A stretch of DNA of 58,729 nucleotides from Alphaproteobacteria bacterium (GCA_022450665.1 JAKUPQ010000003.1:5054-63782), one strand, 5' to 3'. Numbered from the stretch's first letter, positions 15,652-25,528 are shown. Notes: generated from the sequence alone by a model not told the origin. Made by a program: numbers and translations.

Positions 15652-18360
15652 ATGTCACTAACACTTGCACTGAATAATGCCTTAAGCGGAATGAATGTCG
15701 CCCAGCGTTCTTTGGGGGTGCTTTCTAATAACGTAGCAAATGCTAATACCGTGGGCTATTCGAGGCAAACAGCGGAGCTTTCGCCGCAAGTTACCGGCTC
15801 TCAAGGGGCCGGCGTGCGTATTGATCAGATTGTGCGCAAGATTGATGAATATCTCACCCGCGCCGTACAAGACCAGACCTCTAATGTTGGATCTACACAA
15901 GTAATTTCGGATTATATGTCGCGCATACAAGTGATGATGGGTGAGCCAGGAGGCAGTAATAGCTTAGATGAATATGTAGAAAACTTTTTTAATGTATTGC
16001 AATCGCTTGCCGAATCTCCGGAGCTTAGCTCTTTTCGTGCGCAGGCGGTGAATGCAGGGGTGATTCTGGCCCGAGAAGTGTCTAATCTGGCGCAGGGGCT
16101 TGAAGATTTGCGCTTTCAGGCAGATGTGGATCTTAAGTCAGGGCTGAACACCGTAAATAATGAAATTATGCGATTGTCGGAAATTAACCAATCTATTTAC
16201 CGTGCGCAATCAATGGGGGATTCTACAGCGAATTTTCTTGACCAACGGGATTTATCCTTAAAGAAAATTGCTGAATTTGTAGACATTAAAGTCAATGAGC
16301 TGGATAACGGAGAAGTATATGTTTATACCAGCAAAGGATCGGCTTTGCTTGAGTATCAGCCGTATCAGTTCCAGTATAACGGCGTAAGCTCACTCACAAC
16401 CTTTACCAGTGACAGCCCGTTGGGTTCGATTACCCTTGATGCGGTGCGCGATGATGGCACATTTATTGGCCGCCCAGAAACGGTGGTTACCTCGGGTGTT
16501 AATCACGATATCACCACTACGCTCGTTAGCGGGAAACTGACGGGTTTGCTGGATTTACGCGATAACACCATTCCTAATATGTTGGATCAGCTGGATGAAA
16601 TTGCCGCAAAATTGCGCGATGAGATGAATGCTATTCATAATACCGGATCGGGTATTCCCGCTGCGGGAATTATGACTGCCGAGCGTCCTTTGGGATATGA
16701 CGATGCAACCGAATGGACAGGGTCTGCACGTATTGCCATTTTGAACGAAGATGGTACATCACCGGCTTCGCGCTACAGCAATACCGACTTTGGTTTTATG
16801 GCGTTGGATTTAGATTTTGATGCCATGCGTAGCCAATATGGCGATTTATTGACAACACAGAACATTATGGATGAGATAAACCAGCATTTTGCACCGCAAA
16901 ACAAAGCGGTTGTTAATAATATGGATAACCTTGGACTGGCGGCAATTTCCAATACTATACCGGATACGGGAAACACCTTTACCTTTGATGTGGAGATGCA
17001 GAATATCTCTGCTACCAACAGCAATCTATGGGTAACGAATCTGGAAGTGCTGGATAGTTTGGGCGCAAGCATTGATAATCAGAATCTTGCCCCTGCGAAT
17101 ACCATAACGCTTAATGCTGCCAATACGTTTGCGACCAGCGCTGGAAGTAATGTTATCACGGTAGCAGCAACCGGCCATGGCTATAGTAATGGCGATGTGA
17201 TTTTTCTGAACAATGTGGCGGGGCCTGTTGATGGTATACCGGCGGCAGAATTTAATGGTAGGGCATTTAAAGTTACTAACGTGACGGCTAACAGCTTTGA
17301 TATTGAAGTGACCACCAATGCGGCGCTGGGGCTGAGTACCAGCATGGCGGGTGTAACAAGTCTGGTTAATGATGCCACACAAATTCCGGGTGTTAAAAGT
17401 CGCACAGGTGGTGCAGGCTATACGGTGGATTTATCCGGTGCGCCTGCTTCGGTGTTTTATACGGTGCGCGCTTCGGTAATTGTAGAAGATGATCGGGGCA
17501 ATCTGGTTACTACTACCGTTGATTATCGGGTGGATAATCTGGAAAATAATGTAGTGAACCAACGTTATGCGGCACGCGCTGTAGGTGCGGGAGCAACATT
17601 GGAGGTGCCAATTTCTCCACGCCCCATGGTAGTGGCGCAATTGGTGGATGAAGATGGAAATATCGCCTCGGCCAATGAAAAAGGCTATCTGCAACTTGTA
17701 GCGCAGAAAGTGCCGGGTGAGCCAGAAAAGAAATATACCATTGCCATTGATGATTTGGACAGTAAGCAAATTGGACGCCCCAATGAATCTCCCATAGTGC
17801 AGGGCAGTAATCAGGGTTTTTCACATTATTTTGGAATGAATAACTTTTTCAGCAGCAACGTGCTTTCAGTTGATGGCGACACGGTGGCGGGTTCGGCGCT
17901 GGCACTTAAAGTGCGCGATGACATCATAGATAACCCTAACTTGGTGAGCATGGGTACATTATCGCGTACTCCAAGCACCGTGGCCGATGGACAGCCTGTT
18001 GACTTTAGTTATGAGCGTACTACCGGTGAAAACTCGGTGGCGCAGCGTCTGGCGAAGCTTGGTATCAATCAGTTGCAGTTTGATGCAGCCGGCGGCTTAC
18101 CCAGCACCAATAAAAGTTTTAATGGCTATGCTGCAGAAATATTAGGCTTTACCGCTGCCACTGCATCCAGCGCTACGGCTAACGCCTCGGACGAACAAAC
18201 CCTGCTTTCGGGCTTTGAGGAGCGAGTGAACTCCGTAAGCGGTGTAAATATTGATGAAGAAATGGCCAACACCATCATTTTCCAAAATGCATATTCTGCA
18301 TCAGCGCAAGTAATTCGCACAGTAAAAGAGCTGTTTGACACGCTGATAGGGGCATTTTAA
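15652..18360 (+). CDS. flgK: Flagellar hook-associated protein 1 FlgK (oversized)
   Basis: FlgK joins hook and filament. The N-terminal signature (LNNALSGMNVAQRSLGVLSN, VANANTVGYSRQTAELS) and the C-terminal coiled coil (GVNIDEEMANTIIFQNAYSA, SAQVIRTVKELFDTLIGAF) are canonical. At 902 residues it is much longer than E. coli FlgK (about 547). The added mass lies in the middle (roughly residues 330-780), in beta-rich, Asn/Thr/Ala/Gly-rich surface domains, as expected for exposed D2/D3 insertions. An AGGAGAAATT ribosome-binding region precedes the ATG. Confidence 0.95.
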   Translation: MSLTLALNNALSGMNVAQRSLGVLSNNVANANTVGYSRQTAELSPQVTGSQGAGVRIDQIVRKIDEYLTRAVQDQTSNVGSTQVISDYMSRIQVMMGEPGGSNSLDEYVENFFNVLQSLAESPELSSFRAQAVNAGVILAREVSNLAQGLEDLRFQADVDLKSGLNTVNNEIMRLSEINQSIYRAQSMGDSTANFLDQRDLSLKKIAEFVDIKVNELDNGEVYVYTSKGSALLEYQPYQFQYNGVSSLTTFTSDSPLGSITLDAVRDDGTFIGRPETVVTSGVNHDITTTLVSGKLTGLLDLRDNTIPNMLDQLDEIAAKLRDEMNAIHNTGSGIPAAGIMTAERPLGYDDATEWTGSARIAILNEDGTSPASRYSNTDFGFMALDLDFDAMRSQYGDLLTTQNIMDEINQHFAPQNKAVVNNMDNLGLAAISNTIPDTGNTFTFDVEMQNISATNSNLWVTNLEVLDSLGASIDNQNLAPANTITLNAANTFATSAGSNVITVAATGHGYSNGDVIFLNNVAGPVDGIPAAEFNGRAFKVTNVTANSFDIEVTTNAALGLSTSMAGVTSLVNDATQIPGVKSRTGGAGYTVDLSGAPASVFYTVRASVIVEDDRGNLVTTTVDYRVDNLENNVVNQRYAARAVGAGATLEVPISPRPMVVAQLVDEDGNIASANEKGYLQLVAQKVPGEPEKKYTIAIDDLDSKQIGRPNESPIVQGSNQGFSHYFGMNNFFSSNVLSVDGDTVAGSALALKVRDDIIDNPNLVSMGTLSRTPSTVADGQPVDFSYERTTGENSVAQRLAKLGINQLQFDAAGGLPSTNKSFNGYAAEILGFTAATASSATANASDEQTLLSGFEERVNSVSGVNIDEEMANTIIFQNAYSASAQVIRTVKELFDTLIGAF

Positions 18361-18394
18361 TCACATGAATTTTTATTGATCAGAGGATCTTAAT

Positions 18395-19303
18395 ATGGCT
18401 ATCACACGTGTAAGTACCTATGCAATGCATCAAACCACATTAGGAGATGTAACACGCTTGCAGGCGAATTTGGCAAAATTGCAAAACCAAATTTCCAGCG
18501 GCGTAAAGGCAAATGATTTTGAAGGGCTTAACGGTCAGGTCGAAACTTTTGTACAATTTGAAGGTAAAATCAAAAAAACCCAGACGTTTATTGAAAACAA
18601 CACGGTAACGCTTTCGCGGATGCAAACCACCGATGTGGCATTGGATCAGATTATTTCAATTGCAGACGATTTTCAGGATCTGCTGATTCAGCGCCGTAAT
18701 CCTGTTTCGGGTGATTCATTGCAGTTTGAAATATCAGCACGGGCAATGCTTGAGGCAACCGCTGCACAGTTAAATACAGCACAAGAGGGGCGCTTTTTAT
18801 TTGGTGGAACACGAACAAATATTCCACCTGTGACCACCCCCGTACCGGGGAGCAATAGCATTGGTGTGCCAGATGATGGATATTATGTGGGCAATGACAC
18901 GAATTTATTCGCTCGTGTGCAGGAAACCTTCGAGGTGCAATATAATGTACGTGCGAATGAAGCCGGATTTCAAAAGCTCTTTGCTGCCATGAATATGGGC
19001 TTAAGTGCCGATGCCAGTGGCAGTCAGGATCAGCTGGTAGCAGCGACCACGCTGGTGACCGAAGCGCTGGATGAAATAATTTCAGTTCGGGCGCGTGTTC
19101 AGCAAAATATTGTAAATGTCGAAGAAATTAATGAACGGCATGAGCAGCTTAACCTATATTGGAAAGGGCTGAACGAAAAAATTATCAAAACAGATTTGCT
19201 GTCTGCTTCAACTGAAGTGGCGATGGGCGAGGCAATATTGCAAGCGTCATTCTCATCGTTTTCGCGGTTGAATCAGCTACGGCTTACAGATTTCTTGCGT
19301 TAA
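18395..19303 (+). CDS. flgL: Flagellar hook-associated protein 3 FlgL
   Basis: FlgL is the second junction protein and is structurally related to flagellin. The 302-residue product has the N-terminal helical motif LQANLAKLQNQISSGVKANDF and the C-terminal helices DLLSASTEVAMGEAILQASF and SFSRLNQLRLTDFLR. The middle includes RFLFGGTRTNIPPV, typical of the family. It follows flgK by 34 bases with AGAGGA before the start. It is probably the last structural gene of the flgI operon. Confidence 0.93.
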   Translation: MAITRVSTYAMHQTTLGDVTRLQANLAKLQNQISSGVKANDFEGLNGQVETFVQFEGKIKKTQTFIENNTVTLSRMQTTDVALDQIISIADDFQDLLIQRRNPVSGDSLQFEISARAMLEATAAQLNTAQEGRFLFGGTRTNIPPVTTPVPGSNSIGVPDDGYYVGNDTNLFARVQETFEVQYNVRANEAGFQKLFAAMNMGLSADASGSQDQLVAATTLVTEALDEIISVRARVQQNIVNVEEINERHEQLNLYWKGLNEKIIKTDLLSASTEVAMGEAILQASFSSFSRLNQLRLTDFLR

Positions 19304-19443
19304 GGCTAGTGAAATAATTAGCGCAAGAATGCAGCACTTCGCTGCAATCTAAGGTGAGAGCGGCTATAAAAGCTGTATTCACCATAACAATGCCACCGCG
19401 CAACTTGCGTTGCAACGTGTGCAAGTGAGGAATGGAGGTGAGT

Positions 19444-20046
19444 ATGTATGCTACAACACAAACGGATGCATCAAAAGTAATGATTGCAAACTCAACCACA
19501 GTAGGGCTAGATTCAAATGAAGATGAATCAAAGAGTAATCGCATGACAACACCTGAAGGTACGTCCCAAAAACCCGCTGGGCCGCAAATTGAAAAAATTA
19601 CAACCCGTTTTGGTGCAATCACGGTAGATACGGCGAAAGCCATGCTGTTTCCCGTAGGATTGCTGGGTATGCCTGATAAACACCACTTTGTGTTAACGGC
19701 GTTTCCTAACCCAAAGCTAGGGCAATTTAAGCTGTTGCAGTCGTTGGATGATCATGAGCTATCGTTTATTACTTTACCCATCGAGGTGGATAATGCGATC
19801 GTTGATCGTGTTGATATCGACAATGCTTGCAAAGATATGGAAATTGCACCAGAGAATCTTGCAATTGCACTTATTGTTTCTGTGCATCGCGGTATGACCA
19901 ATGTGCAGCTTTCTGTGAATGCGCGTGCGCCAATTTTTATTGACACCAATAGTCAGGCTGCCGCGCAATATGTGTTCACATCCAGTAAATATAAAGTGCA
20001 GCATTTTATAACTGGCGAAAAAGAAAAGGACGCAGCTGCTGAATAA
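19444..20046 (+). CDS. fliW: Flagellar assembly factor FliW
   Basis: FliW binds flagellin and the translational regulator CsrA, so it couples flagellin synthesis to export. The start at 19444 is preferred because GGAGG lies five bases before it; the ATG at 19432 is in frame but precedes this site. The 200-residue protein has an unusual polar N-terminal extension of about 55 residues, then the FliW fold (TTRFGAITVDTAKAMLFPVG, LPIEVDNAIVDRVDIDNA, SVNARAPIFID). No csrA gene is in this window. It is followed by fliB after 15 bases. Confidence 0.88.
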   Translation: MYATTQTDASKVMIANSTTVGLDSNEDESKSNRMTTPEGTSQKPAGPQIEKITTRFGAITVDTAKAMLFPVGLLGMPDKHHFVLTAFPNPKLGQFKLLQSLDDHELSFITLPIEVDNAIVDRVDIDNACKDMEIAPENLAIALIVSVHRGMTNVQLSVNARAPIFIDTNSQAAAQYVFTSSKYKVQHFITGEKEKDAAAE

Positions 20047-20061
20047 GCGGCGTGGAGCATT

Positions 20062-21246
20062 ATGGTGCATCATCCCTTGCATAGCACCGCATTTGTAGCG
20101 CAATTTTCATGTTTGGGTGACAAATGCGAAGATACCTGCTGCAAAAGCTGGAGTATGCAAGTGGATGACGCAACCTATGCGCGTTATGAATCTGAAGCCC
20201 CCGAATTAAAAGAAGCCGTTATTCAAGGCGCTGATGGCGGCCATATTATGCGGCGCGACGAAAAAAGCGACTTTTGCGTTAAATTCACCGATGGATTATG
20301 TGGCATCCATCGCGATTATGGCAGTGATTTTTTAGGCGACGCCTGCCATTTTTATCCGCGTGTTACCAGAAAAATTGCGGGTGAAGCGGTGATGACCGGC
20401 CTTATGAGTTGCCCGGAAATTGCGCGTATTGCACTTCTGGAATCTGACATGCTGACCTTTAATGAAGGTGTGGTAGATCGTTTGCCTGAAACATTGAAAG
20501 ATTATGCCCCCCAAGGATTAACAGCTGAAGATGCCCGTAGCATTCATGCCGCATTTATTGATGCAGCACTGGATGAAAGTTATTCTGCTGCCCATAATAT
20601 GGCGCGGGTAGTGTCAGTGGCGCATTCGCTTGAATCATTGGATGTAGCCTCGTGGCCACTTGCGGTGCCATTTTACCTTAAAAGTGCCAGCGAGCGACTT
20701 TTTGCACCGGAGCCTAGCGAAGTTGATCCGTTTAACTTGCTACATGCCCTGATGGGCATTGTATCTGCGGCTGGTGTACGCAACCGTGCGCGCCTGCGTG
20801 ATACGATGGCAGATATGGAAAAGGCGCTGGAAGTGGCGCTGGATTGGGAAAGTTTGGGCATAAGCACCACGGGCGATAGTGTGCAAGCATTTAAAGCGAT
20901 AGAGGCCGAATGGAATGCGCATTATGCGGCGCAATTTGAGCCTGTTTTGCATCGTTGGATTGCGGTGCAGCTAAGCGTGGCACTCTTTCCTTTTGCGGGG
21001 TTTGGAGCAGATGCCAAAGAGCGCGCTATGATTTTGGGTGTGCGCTTTGCTACAGTCCGGCTTGCGCTCATGAGTGCGTGCCACGTAGCTGGAGCAATGA
21101 TTAACGAAGCGCAGATTATACGGATTGTGCAGAGTCTGGCGCGTGTGCTGGATCATTTGGCAGATCCCGAGCTTTCGCTAAAAATATATCACGAGCCGGG
21201 CTGGCTTCGTGAGCCACGGCTGCGCGCTTTAATAGGCGATAATTAA
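20062..21246 (+). CDS. fliB: Flagellin lysine-N-methylase FliB
   Basis: FliB methylates lysine side chains of flagellin. The 394-residue product carries the conserved N-terminal cysteine cluster (C17, C22, C26, C27 in FSCLGDKCEDTCCKSW), then FCVKFTDGLCGIHRDYG and FLGDACHFYPR, and CPEIARIAL. Such cysteines in the family are proposed to hold a metal or Fe-S centre. GGAG lies before the ATG. The position between fliW and flagellin, beside another methyltransferase, supports a role in modifying the flagellin at 23.4 kb. Its stop overlaps the convergent neighbour by four bases. Confidence 0.88.
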   Translation: MVHHPLHSTAFVAQFSCLGDKCEDTCCKSWSMQVDDATYARYESEAPELKEAVIQGADGGHIMRRDEKSDFCVKFTDGLCGIHRDYGSDFLGDACHFYPRVTRKIAGEAVMTGLMSCPEIARIALLESDMLTFNEGVVDRLPETLKDYAPQGLTAEDARSIHAAFIDAALDESYSAAHNMARVVSVAHSLESLDVASWPLAVPFYLKSASERLFAPEPSEVDPFNLLHALMGIVSAAGVRNRARLRDTMADMEKALEVALDWESLGISTTGDSVQAFKAIEAEWNAHYAAQFEPVLHRWIAVQLSVALFPFAGFGADAKERAMILGVRFATVRLALMSACHVAGAMINEAQIIRIVQSLARVLDHLADPELSLKIYHEPGWLREPRLRALIGDN

Positions 21247-23114
21247 CCCGCTTTTTTCAACCAAAATTCATACATACCGCGAAATGCGTTGGGCGTAGCT
21301 TGTTCATAGGTATTCCATTCATCCAACGTGCCGGGGAGTGTGCTTTGCGGAAACATTTCCAAAAACGACCGGTTGAGCGCCGCATGGTTTTCTACCTCAA
21401 AGCCAAGAAACTCTAACCCCAGTTCATCTATTGCAGCTTTGATTTTAGGGATGGTAAACTGATGCTCCTGTACGTGGAACAGTAGGTCGCGGCAATCGGA
21501 AAGGGTGTAAAAATCGAATAATACTGTCACCCATGCATATTCGGCGCTGTCGGGTCGCGCTTTGATATATTGCCGTAATGTGCGTATGCCTTCCGGCGTG
21601 GAAGGAATATTATCGGCGGCAATTTTCTCGCGCAATTGTGTTACTACTTTGCGCGCATGCTGGCTGTAGAGGCCAATTTTCATCAGTCCATGGGGTTTGA
21701 GCAATTTGGTGATTACTCTCCACCCTGCCATAGGATCCGCCATGTGGTGCAATACGCCAGAACTTGCGATGATGTCAAAAGATTCCGGTTCAAATGCTTC
21801 ACCAAGACGCAGAATATCCGCCTGTGCAAAGCTTACTTCTGCTTTAGGAGCGAGAGTGTGCTTTTTGCGCTGGGCATAAGCAAGGCTTGCCAAGCTTAAA
21901 TCTACGGCTGTGATTTTATGGCCTTTAAAAATTTGCGCGTGCTGTAAGGGTTGATGTCCTGTGCCACAACCGGCAATTAATACTTTTGGTGTATTGGGAA
22001 GGCGGTTAAAAATTTCGGGATTTAAATAATTGAAACGGTCTTTCATTTGATTTTTAAAATCAATCTCCGAAATATGCTGAATTGCCTTCCATCGTGGGTA
22101 AGGATTGTCTTCGTATTGCGCCTGTACTGCCTGTGAAATTTTGTCATCAATAGACGTGAGCTGAGGAATGTTAGGTTTAATTGCCAGCTCTTCAAACGGT
22201 TCTGCCACTTGTTGCACCCATACATTATGGCCAAAACCCGTGGTATCTTCGGTAATCAGACTTTCATATTGCGCAATAGATTCTACCCGCTGTAAAGGCA
22301 TATACGCAGCAAGGAGTAGTAGCTCATGCAAATCACTTTTGCCGGCCTCGGTTTTTGCCAGCAATGCATCGAGAGCGGCGGTTTCTTCGGCACTGATGTC
22401 CCATATATATTCATTATGGAAGTTTTGCAGTGCGAGTGCTGCCAGAAAAGCGATGGAAATGTCGCGGGGCAACAGGTGCATTAATATATTTTTGCGCAAA
22501 TGCACCAGCAAATGCTCAAACTCTATATTCATAATCAACACATAGCACAGCCCCATAATAAATGTTTGATCGTTGACGGCGGCATTTATCTGCTCTGCAC
22601 TTGGCTGGCGTGTTTTTGTTAGCGCTAATAATGTTTGATATGCGGCGCTATGCTGAAACAGTGAAATCCACACGCCTGACAGTCGATCTGATTCAATATT
22701 TTTATGAGGTAGTATCTCGGTAACGCTTTCAAGTACTGGTGTGTTTTCTTGCAAAAAGCTAAGATTCTTTATGGTGTTCGCAAATACATATGCATAGCGA
22801 GCATTTTCTGGCTCGCGCTTTAATGCGTTGAGGTAATAGGAAACAGCGCTTTCTATGTCGCCTGTTTCTTCATACACCAGCCCAATAATAAAATAGCCCT
22901 TAGCAAACTGTGGTTCGCTATTGATGGCGCGGTTAAACAAATTAAATGCGGCGGCGTAATCGCGACGGCTGCGTGCGGCAAGCCCTAAGTAATAAAGAGC
23001 GTCTACGTGATTGGGATCCAGCGATACAATCTCTTTATATAGGGCGAAGGCTTGCGCATTCTTTCCCGATTCGCGTAACGAATTGGCTTTTTTGAGTTTT
23101 TTAGAAACAGACAT
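21243..23114 (-). CDS. TPR-repeat class I SAM-dependent methyltransferase
   Basis: This 623-residue cytoplasmic protein has N-terminal tetratricopeptide repeats (about residues 1-125, e.g. AFALYKEIVSLDPNHVDALYYLG), a helical middle, the motif QYEDNPYPRW (333-342) and a Rossmann methyltransferase domain with motif I IAGCGTGH (about 380-387), an acidic motif II ITAVDLS and HHMADPMAGW. TPR-methyltransferases of this kind occur near flagellin or glycan loci, but substrates vary. Its location between fliB and flagellin makes flagellin, or a modification on it, a possible target; this is inference. It converges on fliB. Confidence 0.85.
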   Translation of the reverse strand: MSVSKKLKKANSLRESGKNAQAFALYKEIVSLDPNHVDALYYLGLAARSRRDYAAAFNLFNRAINSEPQFAKGYFIIGLVYEETGDIESAVSYYLNALKREPENARYAYVFANTIKNLSFLQENTPVLESVTEILPHKNIESDRLSGVWISLFQHSAAYQTLLALTKTRQPSAEQINAAVNDQTFIMGLCYVLIMNIEFEHLLVHLRKNILMHLLPRDISIAFLAALALQNFHNEYIWDISAEETAALDALLAKTEAGKSDLHELLLLAAYMPLQRVESIAQYESLITEDTTGFGHNVWVQQVAEPFEELAIKPNIPQLTSIDDKISQAVQAQYEDNPYPRWKAIQHISEIDFKNQMKDRFNYLNPEIFNRLPNTPKVLIAGCGTGHQPLQHAQIFKGHKITAVDLSLASLAYAQRKKHTLAPKAEVSFAQADILRLGEAFEPESFDIIASSGVLHHMADPMAGWRVITKLLKPHGLMKIGLYSQHARKVVTQLREKIAADNIPSTPEGIRTLRQYIKARPDSAEYAWVTVLFDFYTLSDCRDLLFHVQEHQFTIPKIKAAIDELGLEFLGFEVENHAALNRSFLEMFPQSTLPGTLDEWNTYEQATPNAFRGMYEFWLKKAG

Positions 23115-23250
23115 AGGGTGCTTGCAGTATGGTCGTTGAAGGGAATAAAATCATAGCATCAAATTTGCTGTGCTGGCAAAATAAATAGATAGAATGCAAA
23201 ATGCTAGACTATGTTAATATGAAACGATACTATCTATACTATTACCAACA

Positions 23251-23265
23251 TTAACCATTTATTAA
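23251..23265 (+). promoter_or_regulatory. CtrA-type box upstream of flagellin
   Basis: TTAACCATTTATTAA is a perfect TTAA-N7-TTAA box and also contains the TTAACCAT half-site form. A weak -10 (CATGAT, 23277-23282) follows at about the spacing seen in the fliS promoter. Transcription from it would start near 23289. CtrA is the master regulator of flagellar genes in many alphaproteobacteria; its presence here is inferred. Confidence 0.55.
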
Positions 23266-23292
23266 ACTTTATGGTGCATGATGGAACAAGAT

Positions 23293-23331
23293 AGACAGAG
23301 TGTCTGTCTTTTATTGTAGGGCATGTAGCCC
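23293..23331 (+). promoter_or_regulatory. Two stem-loops in the flagellin mRNA leader
   Basis: AGACAGA (23293-23299) pairs perfectly with TCTGTCT (23303-23309) around GTG, and GGGC (23319-23322) pairs with GCCC (23328-23331). If the transcript starts near 23289, the first hairpin caps its 5' end. Flagellin leaders in alphaproteobacteria are known targets of FlbT-type and CsrA-type control; this one could serve stability or translation control. Confidence 0.5.
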
Positions 23332-23362
23332 AATTGTTAACTTCCATGTAGGAGATGCTGTT

Positions 23363-25051
23363 ATGGCTCTTAATTCAATTAACACAAATGTTGCTGCTTA
23401 TTTCGCGCAGCAAAATATCAACAAAGCCAACTCCATGACTTCTTCGTCTATTGGTCGCTTGTCGAGCGGTAATCGCATCGTACGCGCTTCTGATGATGTT
23501 GCAGCTATGTCTGTTGGTACTTCACTAAGAACAACTGTTTCTACACTTAAAGTTGGCCTTCTTAACGCATCGCAGGGTACTTCGATGTTGCAGGTTGCTG
23601 ATGGTGCGCTGGGCAAAATGCAGGACATGCTTCTGCGTCAGAAAGCTTTGGCTACTCAGGCAACTTCAGGTTCGCTGACTTCCGCAGAACGCGGCTTCCT
23701 TAACCAAGAATTCCAGCAGCTCTCTCAAGAGATTGATCGTCTGGTAGACAACACCAACTTTAACGGTGTGAATTTGCTTGGTGGCGGATTAGGTACCGAG
23801 GCAGAATTGCTTGGCACAAACGCTATCGTGGCTTCCAGCTTCAACACTGCAAACGCAACGAACACGCAGAGTTCTGCTGCTGCTACCTTGGCTATCCAGT
23901 CCATTAACCAAACCACTGGTGCAGTAGTAGCTGCAGCGGCGGCTACGAGTATTTCTCTGGTGGACAGTGCTAACGCTGACCTTACCAACGGCGCATTTTT
24001 GAATGTGAACAAAGCAGTTGCAGGTACGGTAGATAAATTTGCATTCTCGAATGTAAACTACGGTGCAGGTGCTGCAGGTAATGCTACTTTAACAGTAACC
24101 ATGAACGGTGTTGACTTTACCGGTACGGTTTCTGGTGGCGCCGCAACCTTGTATGTGGAAAATGGCACTACCCGTCTTGAGTTAGTTATGGCTGCGAACA
24201 CCAACTTTGCAGATGCTTTGGCTACTTCTGATACCCTGAACAGAATGTATGATGATTTCCAAGATACAATCATGCTTCATACTACCGCTGTTAATGGTGT
24301 TAGCTTCAATGATGGTCCTTTGACCGGTATTGAGGGTGCTGCAGGTACTGGTGTTGCAACATTGCGTACTGCTAGTCCAGCCGATGTAGACATTGGTAAC
24401 TTCAAGTTTGTAACCCGTGCAGGTGCTAACTTGAACACCTATACAGTAGAAGTTAACGGGGAAACCTGGACTGCTGTTGGTGTGACCGATGCCATTGCCG
24501 CTACAACCAATATTATCTTTGAAAAAGGTAATGGTGAAGCATTGATGGTTCGCTTTACTGGTATGGATGCCGCATCTAACCTTAACTTAAGCACTAACCC
24601 GGGTGACCGTAAGGTGCTTGAAAATGCGATGAATCTTGCATTTTCTAAAGCAGGAAGTGGCGTTGATTTTGCATTAGGTACTGAAAAGTCGGATTCACTT
24701 CGTGTGCAACTCGCAGACTCTTCAACCACAGCGTTGTTTGGTGGACAAGAACTGGATATTACCAGTGTTGGCTCTGCACAAACAGCCGGTGAAGCACTTA
24801 ACATTGCTATCGACAGAGTAACGGCTATCCGTGCTGATGTGGGTGCTTTGATGAGCCGTTTTGATTTCGCTACCGCGAACATCGAAATTGCGATGCAAAA
24901 CCAGGATGCCGCACGCGGTACACTTCTGGATACCGACGTAGCCGCTGAGTCAAGCGCGTATGCAACAGCTCAGGTACAGCTACAGGCCGGTATTGCCGTA
25001 CTGGCTCAGGCTAACCAGCTGCCGCAGAACTTGCTGAAGCTGATCGGCTAA
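23363..25051 (+). CDS. fliC: Flagellin (filament protein)
   Basis: The start at 23363 (MALNSINTNVAAYFAQQ) has AGGAG upstream and matches the flagellin N-terminus; an ATG at 23300 in frame is upstream of that site and excluded. The protein has 562 residues. D0/D1 helices are canonical: SSSIGRLSSGNRIVRASDDVA, FQQLSQEIDRLVDNTNFNGVN, and at the C-terminus AAESSAYATAQVQLQ and ANQLPQNLLKLIG. Many alphaproteobacterial flagellins have about 280 residues, so the Ala/Thr/Asn-rich middle (about 165-475) is a large surface D2/D3 insertion. Only one flagellin gene is present in this window. Lysines in it are potential FliB substrates. Confidence 0.95.
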   Translation: MALNSINTNVAAYFAQQNINKANSMTSSSIGRLSSGNRIVRASDDVAAMSVGTSLRTTVSTLKVGLLNASQGTSMLQVADGALGKMQDMLLRQKALATQATSGSLTSAERGFLNQEFQQLSQEIDRLVDNTNFNGVNLLGGGLGTEAELLGTNAIVASSFNTANATNTQSSAAATLAIQSINQTTGAVVAAAAATSISLVDSANADLTNGAFLNVNKAVAGTVDKFAFSNVNYGAGAAGNATLTVTMNGVDFTGTVSGGAATLYVENGTTRLELVMAANTNFADALATSDTLNRMYDDFQDTIMLHTTAVNGVSFNDGPLTGIEGAAGTGVATLRTASPADVDIGNFKFVTRAGANLNTYTVEVNGETWTAVGVTDAIAATTNIIFEKGNGEALMVRFTGMDAASNLNLSTNPGDRKVLENAMNLAFSKAGSGVDFALGTEKSDSLRVQLADSSTTALFGGQELDITSVGSAQTAGEALNIAIDRVTAIRADVGALMSRFDFATANIEIAMQNQDAARGTLLDTDVAAESSAYATAQVQLQAGIAVLAQANQLPQNLLKLIG

Positions 25052-25126
25052 TAGCTAATTAGGAACGGGTGGGAGGTGCTGCCTCTCACCCAGACCTAAA
25101 AAGCCTGATAGGTATGGAGAAGAACA

Positions 25127-25528
25127 ATGGATACGAACATGGTACAATTGGGATTGCCAACCACGGCTAGCTCTGTGCCAGACGCTGTTCTTAATACAGG
25201 GGCAGGGAAAGCCGAAGCGCTTCCGCTTAAGAAAATGGAAGTTGCCCAAGCCCAACCTAAGCCAGTTAAAGAACAGGTGGCATTTGATGCCGGCAAATCG
25301 GATGAAACACGGTTTGAGAATATGCGACAGGCGTCGCAGCTTTTTAAAGATGTGTTCGCGGTTAGCGATACCAAGTTCTCAATCTATAAAGACTTTAAAG
25401 GGCAATTTGTTACCCGCTTTACCAACCTGCGTGATGGGTCGGTGTCATACATTCCGGAACCGGATATGATGCTGTATCTTGAGCAACGGGGCAAAGCACG
25501 CAAAGCGCTCCTTAAAATAGACGTTTAA
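25127..25528 (+). CDS. flaG: FlaG-like flagellar protein
   Basis: This 133-residue protein lies between flagellin and fliD, the usual position of flaG, which influences filament length. The N-terminal 70 residues are polar and probably disordered. The C-terminal half (TKFSIYKDFKGQFVTRFTNL, DGSVSYIPEPDMMLYLEQRG) matches the short strand-rich FlaG domain with its Ile-Pro motif. The call rests on this motif and the location. Confidence 0.75.
   Translation: MDTNMVQLGLPTTASSVPDAVLNTGAGKAEALPLKKMEVAQAQPKPVKEQVAFDAGKSDETRFENMRQASQLFKDVFAVSDTKFSIYKDFKGQFVTRFTNLRDGSVSYIPEPDMMLYLEQRGKARKALLKIDV

Noticed and set aside
23264-23292. TAAACTTT upstream of flagellin, like the -35 of a sigma-28 promoter
   Set aside because: The expected GCCGATAA -10 is absent at the correct spacing (only three of eight bases match), and a CtrA-type box overlaps the same stretch.
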